Assembly (NCBI GenBank): GCA_964625755.1
Contig: CAZVBR010000030.1
Coordinates: 1-8,508 of the forward strand
Direction of reading: 5' to 3'
Length of the DNA: 8,508 nt
DNA from: CAZVBR01 sp964625755
GTDB lineage: Bacteria > Patescibacteriota > Minisyncoccia > Phycocordibacterales > XYD1-FULL-46-19
Positions 1 through 6,121 of this stretch are shown here, one piece after another. The stretch's first letter is position 1, and each line of letters begins with the position of its first letter. The translations under genes and the position numbers were made by a program. The notes under the pieces were generated by a model. The model was not told the origin of the DNA, made no database searches, and was given only the letters and a program-made list of their open reading frames with translations.

Positions 1-33
1 TTTGATCTGCACGAGCTGTTTGAAGAAAAATAA
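1..33 (+). CDS. 3' end of an unidentified protein (partial)
   Basis: Frame 1 from the window edge reads FDLHELFEEK and then TAA at 31-33. The acidic, helical-looking tail is plausible as a protein C-terminus. A strong hairpin with a T-tract follows about 45 bp later on the same strand, which fits the end of a transcription unit. Only ten residues are visible, so no family can be named. A second frame (2) also stays open until a TAG at 47-49, so the assignment of frame is a judgement based on the look of the tail. Confidence 0.4.
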   Translation, partial: FDLHELFEEK

Positions 34-76
34 ACATCTGACGGTCTAGATCAAGTCGAATCAAAAAAAAGAAACT

Positions 77-110
77 CACCCGAGCCCTCCAGCTCGGGTG
101 GTTTTGTTTT
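77..110. terminator. Bidirectional intrinsic terminator
   Basis: A perfect 9-bp stem, CACCCGAGC (77-85) with GCTCGGGTG (92-100), encloses a 6-nt loop. On the + strand it is followed by GTTTTGTTTT (101-110). On the - strand it is followed, after six bases, by eight T (the A-run at 63-70). It lies between the gene ending at 33 (+) and the MBL gene ending at 139 (-), so it can serve both converging units. Confidence 0.9.
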
Positions 111-138
111 AACTTTTCAAAACCCGCCGGCATGTGAA

Positions 139-1008
139 TTAACGGCAAGTCAGACACTCAACCTTTCGTCCGTCACTGTGAAATATCACGGTTCCCGACT
201 CTGCAGTAGCCTCTATTCCTACCTCAAATTGTTCCAAGGTTTCGATCACTTCCGAGTGCGGATGACCGTAACGATTATCGGCTCCGGCTGAGATCACCGC
301 GTAATCAGGATCAACCCAGCCCACAAACTCAAACGCCGTCGAAGTCCTCGAGCCGTGATGGCCGGCTTTTAATACTTCGGAATCGAGCTTCGGGCCATCC
401 AAAAAACTGACGTATCTTTCAATCGCTTGACCGGCATCACCGGTAAACATAAAAGAAGTCTCTCCATGGAGCACCTGTCCGATAATTGATCCATCATCGG
501 GATCCATACCGGGATAGAGCTTACGGTCGGGAAACAGGACAACAAAAACCGTTTCCTTGTCCAAATGAATGACCATTCCTCTCCGGCCAGACAGATGCTC
601 TACACCGGAGTCGGCGATCGAGCGCTCAAAACGCCTGTAAACCTCGGTGTCAGCCGAAAGATCGTTATCTATCACCGCCTGAACTTCGAATCGATCCAGA
701 ACAAAAGGCAAGCCCCCGATATGATCGGCATGAGGGTGAGTGGCCAACAACACTTCGATCCTCCGGTCGTGAAACGGCAGAACTTCATTTAAGGCCGGCA
801 ACACCACCGGCCCCAGACCGCCATCGATAAGGAGTCTGTTGCCACCGGGAGCGGTGACCAGAGTAGCATCGCCTTGACCGACATCCAAAAAGGCGACCTC
901 CAGGTGATCTCTTGGTCCGGCCTGCCAAACCGCCTGCCAGATCAAGACCAAAAAGACCACTAAAACCCCGACCGTCGCCCAACGAAGTCCAACAAAGCCG
1001 TGCTTCAT
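139..1008 (-). CDS. ComEC-type metallo-beta-lactamase-fold hydrolase, membrane anchored
   Basis: 289 residues. A signal-anchor helix at about residues 8-28 is followed by one metallo-beta-lactamase domain that should lie outside the membrane. Visible motifs are FLDVGQGDATLV (40-51), LLIDGG (59-64), the metal-binding HPHADH (91-96), the strand-plus-Asp motif FTGDAG (188-193), LKAGHHGS (213-220) and a C-terminal GHPHSEV. These are the hallmarks of the C-terminal domain of ComEC/Rec2, which is thought to degrade the non-transported DNA strand during uptake. Here it is a separate protein, and the ComEC at 1891-3405 lacks this domain, so the two probably work together (inference). In the usual N-x-S motif before the FTGD strand, the Asn is Asp (D172-G-S174). 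The ATG at 1008 is preceded by TATAAT seven bases upstream and by no Shine-Dalgarno site. A role as a stand-alone nuclease or phosphodiesterase is the alternative. Confidence 0.9.
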   Translation of the reverse strand: MKHGFVGLRWATVGVLVVFLVLIWQAVWQAGPRDHLEVAFLDVGQGDATLVTAPGGNRLLIDGGLGPVVLPALNEVLPFHDRRIEVLLATHPHADHIGGLPFVLDRFEVQAVIDNDLSADTEVYRRFERSIADSGVEHLSGRRGMVIHLDKETVFVVLFPDRKLYPGMDPDDGSIIGQVLHGETSFMFTGDAGQAIERYVSFLDGPKLDSEVLKAGHHGSRTSTAFEFVGWVDPDYAVISAGADNRYGHPHSEVIETLEQFEVGIEATAESGTVIFHSDGRKVECLTCR

Positions 1009-1012
1009 AACG

Positions 1013-1026
1013 ATAATTATACCTTA
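1013..1026 (-). promoter_or_regulatory. -10 element of the MBL gene, probably leaderless
   Basis: On the minus strand TAAGGTATAATTAT contains a perfect TATAAT (1016-1021) ending seven bases before the ATG, so transcription should begin at or next to the A of the start codon. No good -35 hexamer is visible at 16-18 bp spacing. The same 14-mer with one mismatch precedes the HIT gene at 5601-5614. Confidence 0.6.
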
Positions 1027-1050
1027 TTTCCCGGAACAAAAACATAAAAT

Positions 1051-1079
1051 TTGAATACACCCGATCCATTCTTTATAAT
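1051..1079 (+). promoter_or_regulatory. Sigma-70-type promoter of the RlpA-like gene
   Basis: TTGAAT (1051-1056), a 17-bp spacer and TATAAT (1074-1079) form a near-consensus housekeeping promoter. Transcription would start near 1086, giving a leader of about 26 nt that carries the Shine-Dalgarno site. It is the best-formed promoter in the window. Confidence 0.85.
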
Positions 1080-1099
1080 AAGAACGGACTAGGAACCAG

Positions 1100-1106
1100 A
1101 AAGGAG
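1100..1106 (+). promoter_or_regulatory. Shine-Dalgarno site AAAGGAG
   Basis: AAAGGAG lies five bases before the ATG at 1112 and fixes that start. It is the only strong Shine-Dalgarno sequence I can find in front of any gene whose start lies in this window, and it implies that the host ribosome has a normal anti-SD. Confidence 0.85.
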
Positions 1107-1111
1107 AACTG

Positions 1112-1483
1112 ATGTTAAACTTGGTCGCAGTAACCTTGATCGTACTGGGCCCGGATTTGCTAGGCCCGGACGTCGAATCGAACCATGACACAATGGTAAC
1201 CACGTGGTACGGTTGCCGGGTGTTAAATGGTAACACGATGGCCTCCGGGGAAGTCTTCGACATGGATGACCCGACGGTCGCAGCTCACAGAGACCTTCCT
1301 TTTGGAAGTAAAATTATCTTGCGAAACCCGGATAACGGCCGGGTGCTGATCGTTGAGATAAAAGACCGGGGGCCTTGGGTCAGAGGACGGGACCTTGATA
1401 TCTCAAAAGCGGGGGCCCGAGCGCTCGGATTCCTCAAACAAGGGGTGGCTCGTCTGGAAGTTATAAGAAAAGTCACACCCTAA
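1112..1483 (+). CDS. Short RlpA-like double-psi beta-barrel protein
   Basis: 123 residues, consisting almost entirely of one double-psi beta-barrel domain (about 29-120) of the RlpA type. Visible are TTWYG (30-34), the MASGE...FD segment (43-50), AAHRDLPFGS (57-66), the IKDRGPWVRGRDLDIS core (83-98) and a closing GVARLEVI strand. RlpA proteins are lytic transglycosylases acting on peptidoglycan. E47, H59 and D85 sit where acidic and His residues considered important in RlpA are found (from family knowledge), so activity is plausible. There is no SPOR domain. The N-terminus (2-17) is hydrophobic but short and lacks the positive residues of a normal signal peptide, which is odd for an enzyme of the envelope. 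The start is supported by promoter and Shine-Dalgarno site. It stands alone between a divergent and a convergent gene. Confidence 0.88.
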   Translation: MLNLVAVTLIVLGPDLLGPDVESNHDTMVTTWYGCRVLNGNTMASGEVFDMDDPTVAAHRDLPFGSKIILRNPDNGRVLIVEIKDRGPWVRGRDLDISKAGARALGFLKQGVARLEVIRKVTP

Positions 1484-1489
1484 AAACCA

Positions 1490-1534
1490 AAACCCACCGC
1501 GTCGCCGACGTCGGTGGGTTTGAGCTTTGTTTTT
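1490..1534. terminator. Bidirectional intrinsic terminator
   Basis: AAACCCACCG (1490-1499) pairs with CGGTGGGTTT (1512-1521). Inside it, CGTC (1500-1503) pairs with GACG (1507-1510) with one bulged T, giving about 14 pairs. CTTTGTTTTT (1525-1534) follows on the + strand, and GGTTTTTA follows on the - strand. It separates the RlpA-like gene from the convergent small membrane gene that ends at 1543. Confidence 0.85.
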
Positions 1535-1542
1535 GTCCGAGA

Positions 1543-1761
1543 TCACTCTTCGATCGGCATCATGTCGACATCACCCTCCTCCGGTATCACCCCGGGCTGT
1601 TGTTCCATCTGAACATTGAGAAAATTGATTATTTCGGCGATCGTGGCCTGGTTACTGTAGGCCAGCTGACGAACCTGATAAACGGTATAACCGTGAACCA
1701 AAATTCCGGCCACGATCACGCCCAAAACAAAGGCAAGAATGGTCTTTTTGTCTATTTGCAT
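1543..1761 (-). CDS. Small single-pass membrane protein, unknown function
   Basis: 72 residues. MQIDKK is followed by one clear transmembrane helix (about 8-24, with small-residue spacing G14, A18, G19). Next come a likely amphipathic helix (about 25-53) and an acidic tail with Pro and Met ending PIEE. With Lys5-Lys6 before the helix, the positive-inside rule puts the N-terminus in the cytoplasm and the acidic tail outside. I do not recognise a family. Reality as a gene is supported by the clean membrane topology, the terminator just after the stop, and an extended -10 promoter at 1837-1864. There is no Shine-Dalgarno site before the ATG. It lies downstream of comEC in the same direction, so read-through from comEC is also possible. 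Confidence 0.75.
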   Translation of the reverse strand: MQIDKKTILAFVLGVIVAGILVHGYTVYQVRQLAYSNQATIAEIINFLNVQMEQQPGVIPEEGDVDMMPIEE

Positions 1762-1836
1762 AAAAATATCGCTGTTTATATTGATTAATAATCCTCTTAA
1801 GAACTCGACTTCTGTAACAAGGCAAGTCTTTATAAA

Positions 1837-1864
1837 AGTATAACATCGACCAAAAGAAAAACAA
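1837..1864 (-). promoter_or_regulatory. Promoter with extended -10 for the small membrane protein
   Basis: On the minus strand TTGTTT (1859-1864), a 16-bp spacer and TATACT (1837-1842) are present, with TGT immediately before the -10, making the extended form TGTTATACT. Transcription would start near 1830, leaving a leader of roughly 70 nt before the ATG at 1761. I see no strong hairpin or Shine-Dalgarno site in that leader. Confidence 0.55.
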
Positions 1865-1890
1865 ATGCTCCGTCTACCGGATCAAATAAT

Positions 1891-3405
1891 TCAGACTTTG
1901 ACCTTTTGCCACCAAAAATAAAGTATTCCCAAATAGCCCCCGGCCACCAACCAGCCGGAAAAAGGCGGTACTTCTACCGCGGCCAGCGGCCAAGACGAAA
2001 TATGTTCCACGATCAGCAATTGGTAATTCAATAAACCATAAGTCAAAACCGCTACCGGCCAAGCCAAAATCCCGATCACCAAACCAAACACCCCGGACAA
2101 AAACCCGCCCAGCATAGTCAGAGGAATTACCGGTAAAACCAAAACATTAACCAGCGGAGCGACCAGAGACCATTCTCCGATAGAATAAGCGATCCAAGGC
2201 AAAACCATGATCTGAGCCGACAGTGTCATAGCCGCAATGGTCTTCAACCGGAAAACCTCGGGCAAAAAACCAAGCACCGATTCTAAGTACGGCACAAATA
2301 AAATCAACCCCAGAGTAGCCAAAAAAGACAGCTGAAATCCAAGATCAAAAACCAAGAGCCGAGGATTAAAATAGACCATGATCAACCCGGCAACTATCAA
2401 CCCCCAAAAAGCCGTATACCGGCGACCGGTCGCCTGGGCCAAGACCGCCAGGGTCGCCATGATCGAGGCCCGAACCACAGTCGGCCCCGATCCGACCATC
2501 AAAGCAAAGCCGGCAATCGCCAAACCGGCCAAGACCGAACGCAACCAGCTCGGAAACACCTGCAACAGCCACACAATAGTTGCAGCTACCAAAGAAACGT
2601 TGTATCCGGACAAAACCACAATATGAATGATCCCGGTCCTCCGAAAAGCCTCCAGAAGATCATCTCCCATAGCCCGCCGAGCCCCAACTAGCAAACCGCC
2701 GAGAAACGCCCCGTGAGGCTCAGGGAACAGACGCCCCAAACTCGACAAAAAATCTTCCTTTATCCGCCACAGCGAAGACCGAACCGAAAACTCCGAGGCC
2801 CGGTCAGTTACTTCCACCTCGGCATAGAACATCTGATAACCGATACCGGAAACCGCCAGATACGACGGGTAATCAAAATAACGTCCGTGGTCGGTTTTGA
2901 AAGGCTCAGGTCGGGACAACCAACCCCGAACATCGACCCGGTCTTGATACTCAACCGATAGGTAGCCAGAAGCCAAGACCAAGACCTTGGCCTCGGAAAA
3001 AGAGGGGCTAACCACTAGGTGCTTCCGGTCACCTCTTAATTCCGGCTCCGAGGTCACCCGACCGGAAAACTCAATTTCCTGACCGACCTTCTGATCTAAA
3101 ACACTATCAGTTACCTCAAACTGACAAAAATGAAACCAACCCAGAGACACGAACAAGACCACTAATCCGGCGATCAAAAATATCTTCCGGTCTTGAACCG
3201 GTCCGACCAAAACCAAAAACAGGTGGCCAAACGCCAAGATCACTCCGACCGCCAAGACCGTCGCCTCATCAAGCCACACCAAAGACTCAGAGGCCAAAGA
3301 AGCGACCACGATACCGCCCAAAAAACCGGCCGCCGACCAGAGGAGCCCGACAAAAAAGAACCTCCTCCGACCACCCGAGTCAGAGAAGGTATCAAATTCA
3401 GTCAT
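1891..3405 (-). CDS. comEC: ComEC/Rec2 DNA-uptake channel protein lacking the MBL domain
   Basis: 504 residues, multi-pass membrane protein. N-terminal helices (about 16-38, 45-70, 75-95) precede a soluble OB-fold-like segment (about 105-200) of the type found in ComEC, with GRVTSEPELRGDR at 115-127. The Competence domain follows from about residue 230: HGAFLGGLLVG (231-241), the signature HIVVLSGYNVSLV (261-273), VVRASIMA (310-317), FDLGFQLSFLATLGL (353-367) and PLVNVLVLPVIPL (417-429). The protein stops right after the last helix, so the usual C-terminal metallo-beta-lactamase domain is missing; a matching separate protein is at 139-1008. ComEC carries single-stranded DNA through the inner membrane. 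The ATG is seven bases after the RNase HI stop with no Shine-Dalgarno site, pointing to translational coupling in the recJ-RNase HI-comEC run. Confidence 0.93.
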   Translation of the reverse strand: MTEFDTFSDSGGRRRFFFVGLLWSAAGFLGGIVVASLASESLVWLDEATVLAVGVILAFGHLFLVLVGPVQDRKIFLIAGLVVLFVSLGWFHFCQFEVTDSVLDQKVGQEIEFSGRVTSEPELRGDRKHLVVSPSFSEAKVLVLASGYLSVEYQDRVDVRGWLSRPEPFKTDHGRYFDYPSYLAVSGIGYQMFYAEVEVTDRASEFSVRSSLWRIKEDFLSSLGRLFPEPHGAFLGGLLVGARRAMGDDLLEAFRRTGIIHIVVLSGYNVSLVAATIVWLLQVFPSWLRSVLAGLAIAGFALMVGSGPTVVRASIMATLAVLAQATGRRYTAFWGLIVAGLIMVYFNPRLLVFDLGFQLSFLATLGLILFVPYLESVLGFLPEVFRLKTIAAMTLSAQIMVLPWIAYSIGEWSLVAPLVNVLVLPVIPLTMLGGFLSGVFGLVIGILAWPVAVLTYGLLNYQLLIVEHISSWPLAAVEVPPFSGWLVAGGYLGILYFWWQKVKV

Positions 3406-3412
3406 GATCAGG

Positions 3413-3841
3413 TCAAATTAAAGATGATTCATCTATTGCTTGATTAACCAATTGATCCGCCCGCTTATTCTTCGCCCGCCGAACATGAGAAAAAGTCAAT
3501 CCGGGGATCTCACTGACTCTTGTGTTCCATACTTTCATAAACAACTTTGCCAATCCGGGATCTACGACCTGATATTCACCGTTTAATTGCTTAACCACCA
3601 ACTCACTATCCATCCTCACCTCGATCTTGGCTTGCTTGACTTTTGCTTTCCCCAACTTTTTTTTCAGCAGACCGAGACCAAGCAGTAACCCCATATACTC
3701 TGCTTCATTATTGGTGGTCTCCCCGAGGGGCTTTTTACTCTCCGCCAAAACTTTTCCGGCCGAATCATAGATAACCGCCCCGGCCCCGGCTATCCCGGGA
3801 TTACCACGAGCTCCACCATCTGTGTAAAGAAAATAATCCAT
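3413..3841 (-). CDS. rnhA: Ribonuclease HI family protein
   Basis: 142 residues from the chosen ATG. RNase H fold with all four acidic active-site residues visible: D8 in YTDGGARGNPG, E48 in NNEAEYMGL, D78 in RMDSELVV and D129 in NKRADQLVN; H119 lies in the flexible loop before the last Asp. The enzyme cuts the RNA strand of RNA-DNA hybrids. A TTG at 3883 would add 14 residues, but the family begins at the first beta strand (DYFLYTDGG), so I prefer the ATG at 3841. It sits 50 bp after recJ and 7 bp before comEC on the same strand. The subtype is closer to the short bacterial RNase HI-like proteins without the basic handle than to the E. coli enzyme. Confidence 0.92.
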   Translation of the reverse strand: MDYFLYTDGGARGNPGIAGAGAVIYDSAGKVLAESKKPLGETTNNEAEYMGLLLGLGLLKKKLGKAKVKQAKIEVRMDSELVVKQLNGEYQVVDPGLAKLFMKVWNTRVSEIPGLTFSHVRRAKNKRADQLVNQAIDESSLI

Positions 3842-3849
3842 AATTAAAA

Positions 3850-3855
3850 AATATA
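3850..3855 (-). promoter_or_regulatory. Possible -10 element before RNase HI
   Basis: TATATT on the minus strand ends eight bases before the preferred ATG at 3841, the same spacing as at the other probable leaderless starts. There is no recognisable -35 or TGn extension and the spacer is AT-rich, so a chance match is quite possible. If real, RNase HI and comEC could be made independently of recJ. Confidence 0.3.
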
Positions 3856-3891
3856 TGACCCCATTGTAATAAATCGCACCCAAAATGCAAA

Positions 3892-5601
3892 CTAACTCCC
3901 GGTTGACGGTCTAATACCGGCCAAGTGCAGTCTCAAAGATGGCCGGCCCCAGTATGATCGCTCGATCTTAACCAAGACATCGATCGTACTCCCGACTTCC
4001 AGCCAGTCGGGTCGATGCCGGAAAAAATCGATCGCCACAAACTGCCGACCGGTCCGATCACCGACCTTCAACTCCAGATGCTGATCGTTTGCCCCAAAGA
4101 CTCGAATCGCCTTGACCGTCAGTTCTTTGATTAAAAAGATCGGTTGTGGGTTTTCCGGGCCAAAAGGTGACAACTTAACAAGCCAACCCCAAAGTTCCTC
4201 ATTAATATCAGCCAGAACAAGTTTTGCCTCGTAACAGACCGTCTCCTCAACCGCTTGATGCTCAACCTGACTATGAGCTTGATTTAACTTAACAGCCAAC
4301 TCCCCTTCATGACCGGACGGCAGAGAAAAACCCCCGGCTTGGGCATGACCGCCAAAATCGGAAAAAAACCCCCGCCCACCGGCGGCTGTCATCAAATTAA
4401 CGACATTAACCGAACCGTCTGAACGACAGGAGCCTTTTATTTCTCCGTTATCGCTGACCGTCCAAACAAAAACCGGTCGCCCGTATTTCTCGACCAACCG
4501 AGAAGCGGCCAGCCCTAAAACCCCGACCGAGAAATCCTCCCGACCCAAAACCAGGACTTTTTCCTCGGGATCACCTAACGCTTCAGTTGCCCAATCCAGA
4601 ATTTTATCAACCAGACTTTTTCGGCCTCGATTGTGGCCGTCTAAATGCTTGGCCAATTTTTCGGCCTCGGTCTTCCGGCGAGCAGTCAAAAGATCATAAG
4701 CCTCGCTGGCATGAGCCAAGCGACTAGCGGCATTTAATCGCGGGCCGAGCATGAAACCGATATCATTCTCGTTAACATTTTCCGGTTTAATATTGACCTT
4801 TTTCAAAAGAGCCGCCAGTCCGGGGCGTCTGGCTTGCCGTAGTACGACCAACCCATAACGAACCAAAACCCGATTCTCCCTGTCTACCGGCATCATGTCA
4901 GAAATGGTAGCCAGAGCCACCAGATCCAGAAGCCACTTTTCCCGCCCGGCCGGCAGCTCTTGTGGCCAGTAACCGGAAAGCACTAACGCCTGGGCCAATT
5001 TGAAAGCCACCCCGGCACCCGACAAACCGTCGTAAGGATATTTCTCACCGGGACATTTCGGGTCTATGACCGCCGTAGCCTCAGGCAACTGCTCCGGCGC
5101 CTGATGATGATCGGTCACGATCACATCCAATCCGCCCGAGATCGCCCTTTCCACCTCCTCTTTGCCGGTAATTCCGCAGTCGACCGTGATCATAAGGTCA
5201 ATGTTATTTGCCAAAAATTGCTCAACGTTCGAAAGTGACAAACCGTACTGCTCGGTATAGCGATCCGGAATATAAACCTGATAATTATCAAAACCGAGCC
5301 AATCAAAAACATTGGCTAAAATAACGGAAGCGGAAACACCGTCAACATCATAATCACCAAAGATCAAAACTGACTCATTATTCTTAACCGCTCGGTAGAT
5401 CCTGTCAACCGCCTTTTTCATGTCAATAAATAAATAAGGATCATGTAGCCCCCGGTCGTAATCCGGATCCAGAAACTCCTCTATCTCAGCCCCCTCTTCG
5501 AGCCCCCTTAATCGCAACAATCGTTTAATGATCGAAGGATAATTCTGATCATCAAAATCCCCCGACTTTTTACGGGGCAGACTTTTTATTTTCCAAACCA
5601 T
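3892..5601 (-). CDS. recJ: Single-stranded-DNA-specific exonuclease RecJ
   Basis: 569 residues, close to the usual RecJ length. DHH phosphoesterase domain: FGDYDVDG (81-88), ITVDCGI (138-144), the DHH motif VTDHHQ (162-167), DLVALATISDMMP (226-238) and LGPRLNAASRL (285-295). DHHA1 domain: SVGVLGLAASRLVEKYGRP (358-376), GSCRS (390-394) and GGHAQAGGFSL (417-427). A C-terminal OB-like domain (about 455-565) binds DNA. RecJ degrades single-stranded DNA 5' to 3' with Mn/Mg ions at the conserved Asp and His residues and serves in recombination and repair. It heads the recJ-RNase HI-comEC run. The ATG at 5601 is preceded by TGTTATAAT with eight bases between, and by no Shine-Dalgarno site. Confidence 0.96.
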   Translation of the reverse strand: MVWKIKSLPRKKSGDFDDQNYPSIIKRLLRLRGLEEGAEIEEFLDPDYDRGLHDPYLFIDMKKAVDRIYRAVKNNESVLIFGDYDVDGVSASVILANVFDWLGFDNYQVYIPDRYTEQYGLSLSNVEQFLANNIDLMITVDCGITGKEEVERAISGGLDVIVTDHHQAPEQLPEATAVIDPKCPGEKYPYDGLSGAGVAFKLAQALVLSGYWPQELPAGREKWLLDLVALATISDMMPVDRENRVLVRYGLVVLRQARRPGLAALLKKVNIKPENVNENDIGFMLGPRLNAASRLAHASEAYDLLTARRKTEAEKLAKHLDGHNRGRKSLVDKILDWATEALGDPEEKVLVLGREDFSVGVLGLAASRLVEKYGRPVFVWTVSDNGEIKGSCRSDGSVNVVNLMTAAGGRGFFSDFGGHAQAGGFSLPSGHEGELAVKLNQAHSQVEHQAVEETVCYEAKLVLADINEELWGWLVKLSPFGPENPQPIFLIKELTVKAIRVFGANDQHLELKVGDRTGRQFVAIDFFRHRPDWLEVGSTIDVLVKIERSYWGRPSLRLHLAGIRPSTGS

Positions 5602-5605
5602 AAGG

Positions 5606-5611
5606 TATGAT
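5606..5611 (+). promoter_or_regulatory. -10 element of the HIT gene, probably leaderless
   Basis: TATGAT ends eight bases before the ATG at 5620. It lies in TAAGGTATGATTAT (5601-5614), which matches 13 of 14 bases of the element before the MBL gene. Its -35 region would fall within the first codons of recJ. It overlaps the recJ -10 on the other strand by two bases. Confidence 0.5.
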
Positions 5612-5618
5612 TATAACA
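5610..5618 (-). promoter_or_regulatory. Extended -10 promoter of recJ, probably leaderless
   Basis: The minus strand reads TGTTATAAT, a perfect extended -10, ending eight bases before the recJ ATG. The 11-mer TATGTTATAAT also occurs before tpiA. No clear -35 is seen, as is usual for extended -10 promoters. The upstream part of this promoter lies inside the HIT coding sequence. Confidence 0.6.
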
Positions 5619-5619
5619 T

Positions 5620-6054
5620 ATGATAAAAGACGACTGCATTTTTTGCCAGATCGCGATCGGCCAATTTTCAGCTTGGCGAGTTTATGAAGACGAAACTTTT
5701 GTGGCCTTTTTAGACATCAAGCCCATCAATCTCGGTCATACTTTGATTATTCCCAAAACCCACTGCCGAAATCTACTCGATATGCCGACCGAGACTCTTG
5801 CAAAACTCGGGCCGGTCTTGAAAGATCTTGCCCAAGGAGTAAAAACCGCCACCGGTGCAGCCGGAATAAACATCGGCTGGAACAACGAAAAACCGGCCGG
5901 GCAAGTGATCTTTCACTCTCACGTGCATATTATTCCGCGTTTTGAAAACGACAACTTGAAAAACTGGCCCAGCCAAGAGGAACCGGGATCAACCGATCTG
6001 GAACAAACCACTCGACAGATCAAAAGTGTCCTGGATCAGCAAACCCTCAAATAA
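5620..6054 (+). CDS. HIT-family nucleotide hydrolase/transferase (HinT-like)
   Basis: 144 residues. Zinc-type histidine triad protein: CIFC (6-9) with H48 and H99 as likely zinc ligands, the FLDIKPINLGHTLIIPK segment (30-46), GINIGWNNEKPAGQ (82-95) and the triad HSHVHIIPR (99-107), in which H101/H103 form the catalytic part. Members hydrolyse nucleoside phosphoramidates or dinucleotides such as Ap4A in the cytoplasm; the exact substrate cannot be told from sequence. The ATG is fixed by the canonical start of the family (short lead into CIFCQIA). It is divergent from recJ with only 18 bp between the two ATGs and converges on pgk, 67 bp away. The C-terminal 35 residues are polar and beyond the core fold. 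Confidence 0.93.
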   Translation: MIKDDCIFCQIAIGQFSAWRVYEDETFVAFLDIKPINLGHTLIIPKTHCRNLLDMPTETLAKLGPVLKDLAQGVKTATGAAGINIGWNNEKPAGQVIFHSHVHIIPRFENDNLKNWPSQEEPGSTDLEQTTRQIKSVLDQQTLK

Positions 6055-6121
6055 CACCCCGAACCGTTTCGGATCTGGCCGACAGATCAAAAACCCAAAC
6101 CAGCCGAGGATGAATAAAGTT

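Noticed and set aside
565..792. 75-codon open frame on the + strand within the MBL gene
   Set aside because: It lies antisense to the conserved HPHADH and neighbouring codons of the MBL domain and has no start signals; it is a frame shadow.
1856..1881. Possible comEC terminator on the minus strand: TCCG-GTAGA-CGGA followed by a T-rich tail
   Set aside because: The stem has only four pairs, and the T-rich tail doubles as the -35 region of the small gene's promoter. The evidence is too weak to call.
2366..2961. Several open frames of 68-82 codons opposite or across comEC, for example 2378-2626 and 2713-2961 (+)
   Set aside because: They are shadows of the comEC reading frame, with biased composition and no domain, promoter or ribosome site.
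3842..3883. Longer RNase HI start at the TTG of 3883
   Set aside because: The extra residues are AT-rich and lie before the first beta strand of the fold. The ATG at 3841 fits the family and no Shine-Dalgarno site supports the TTG.
6072..6088. Hairpin GATCTG-GCCGA-CAGATC between the HIT and pgk stops, considered as a terminator
   Set aside because: The stem is only 6 bp and no T-tract follows on either strand, so it is not a convincing intrinsic terminator. The 67-bp convergent gap shows nothing stronger.
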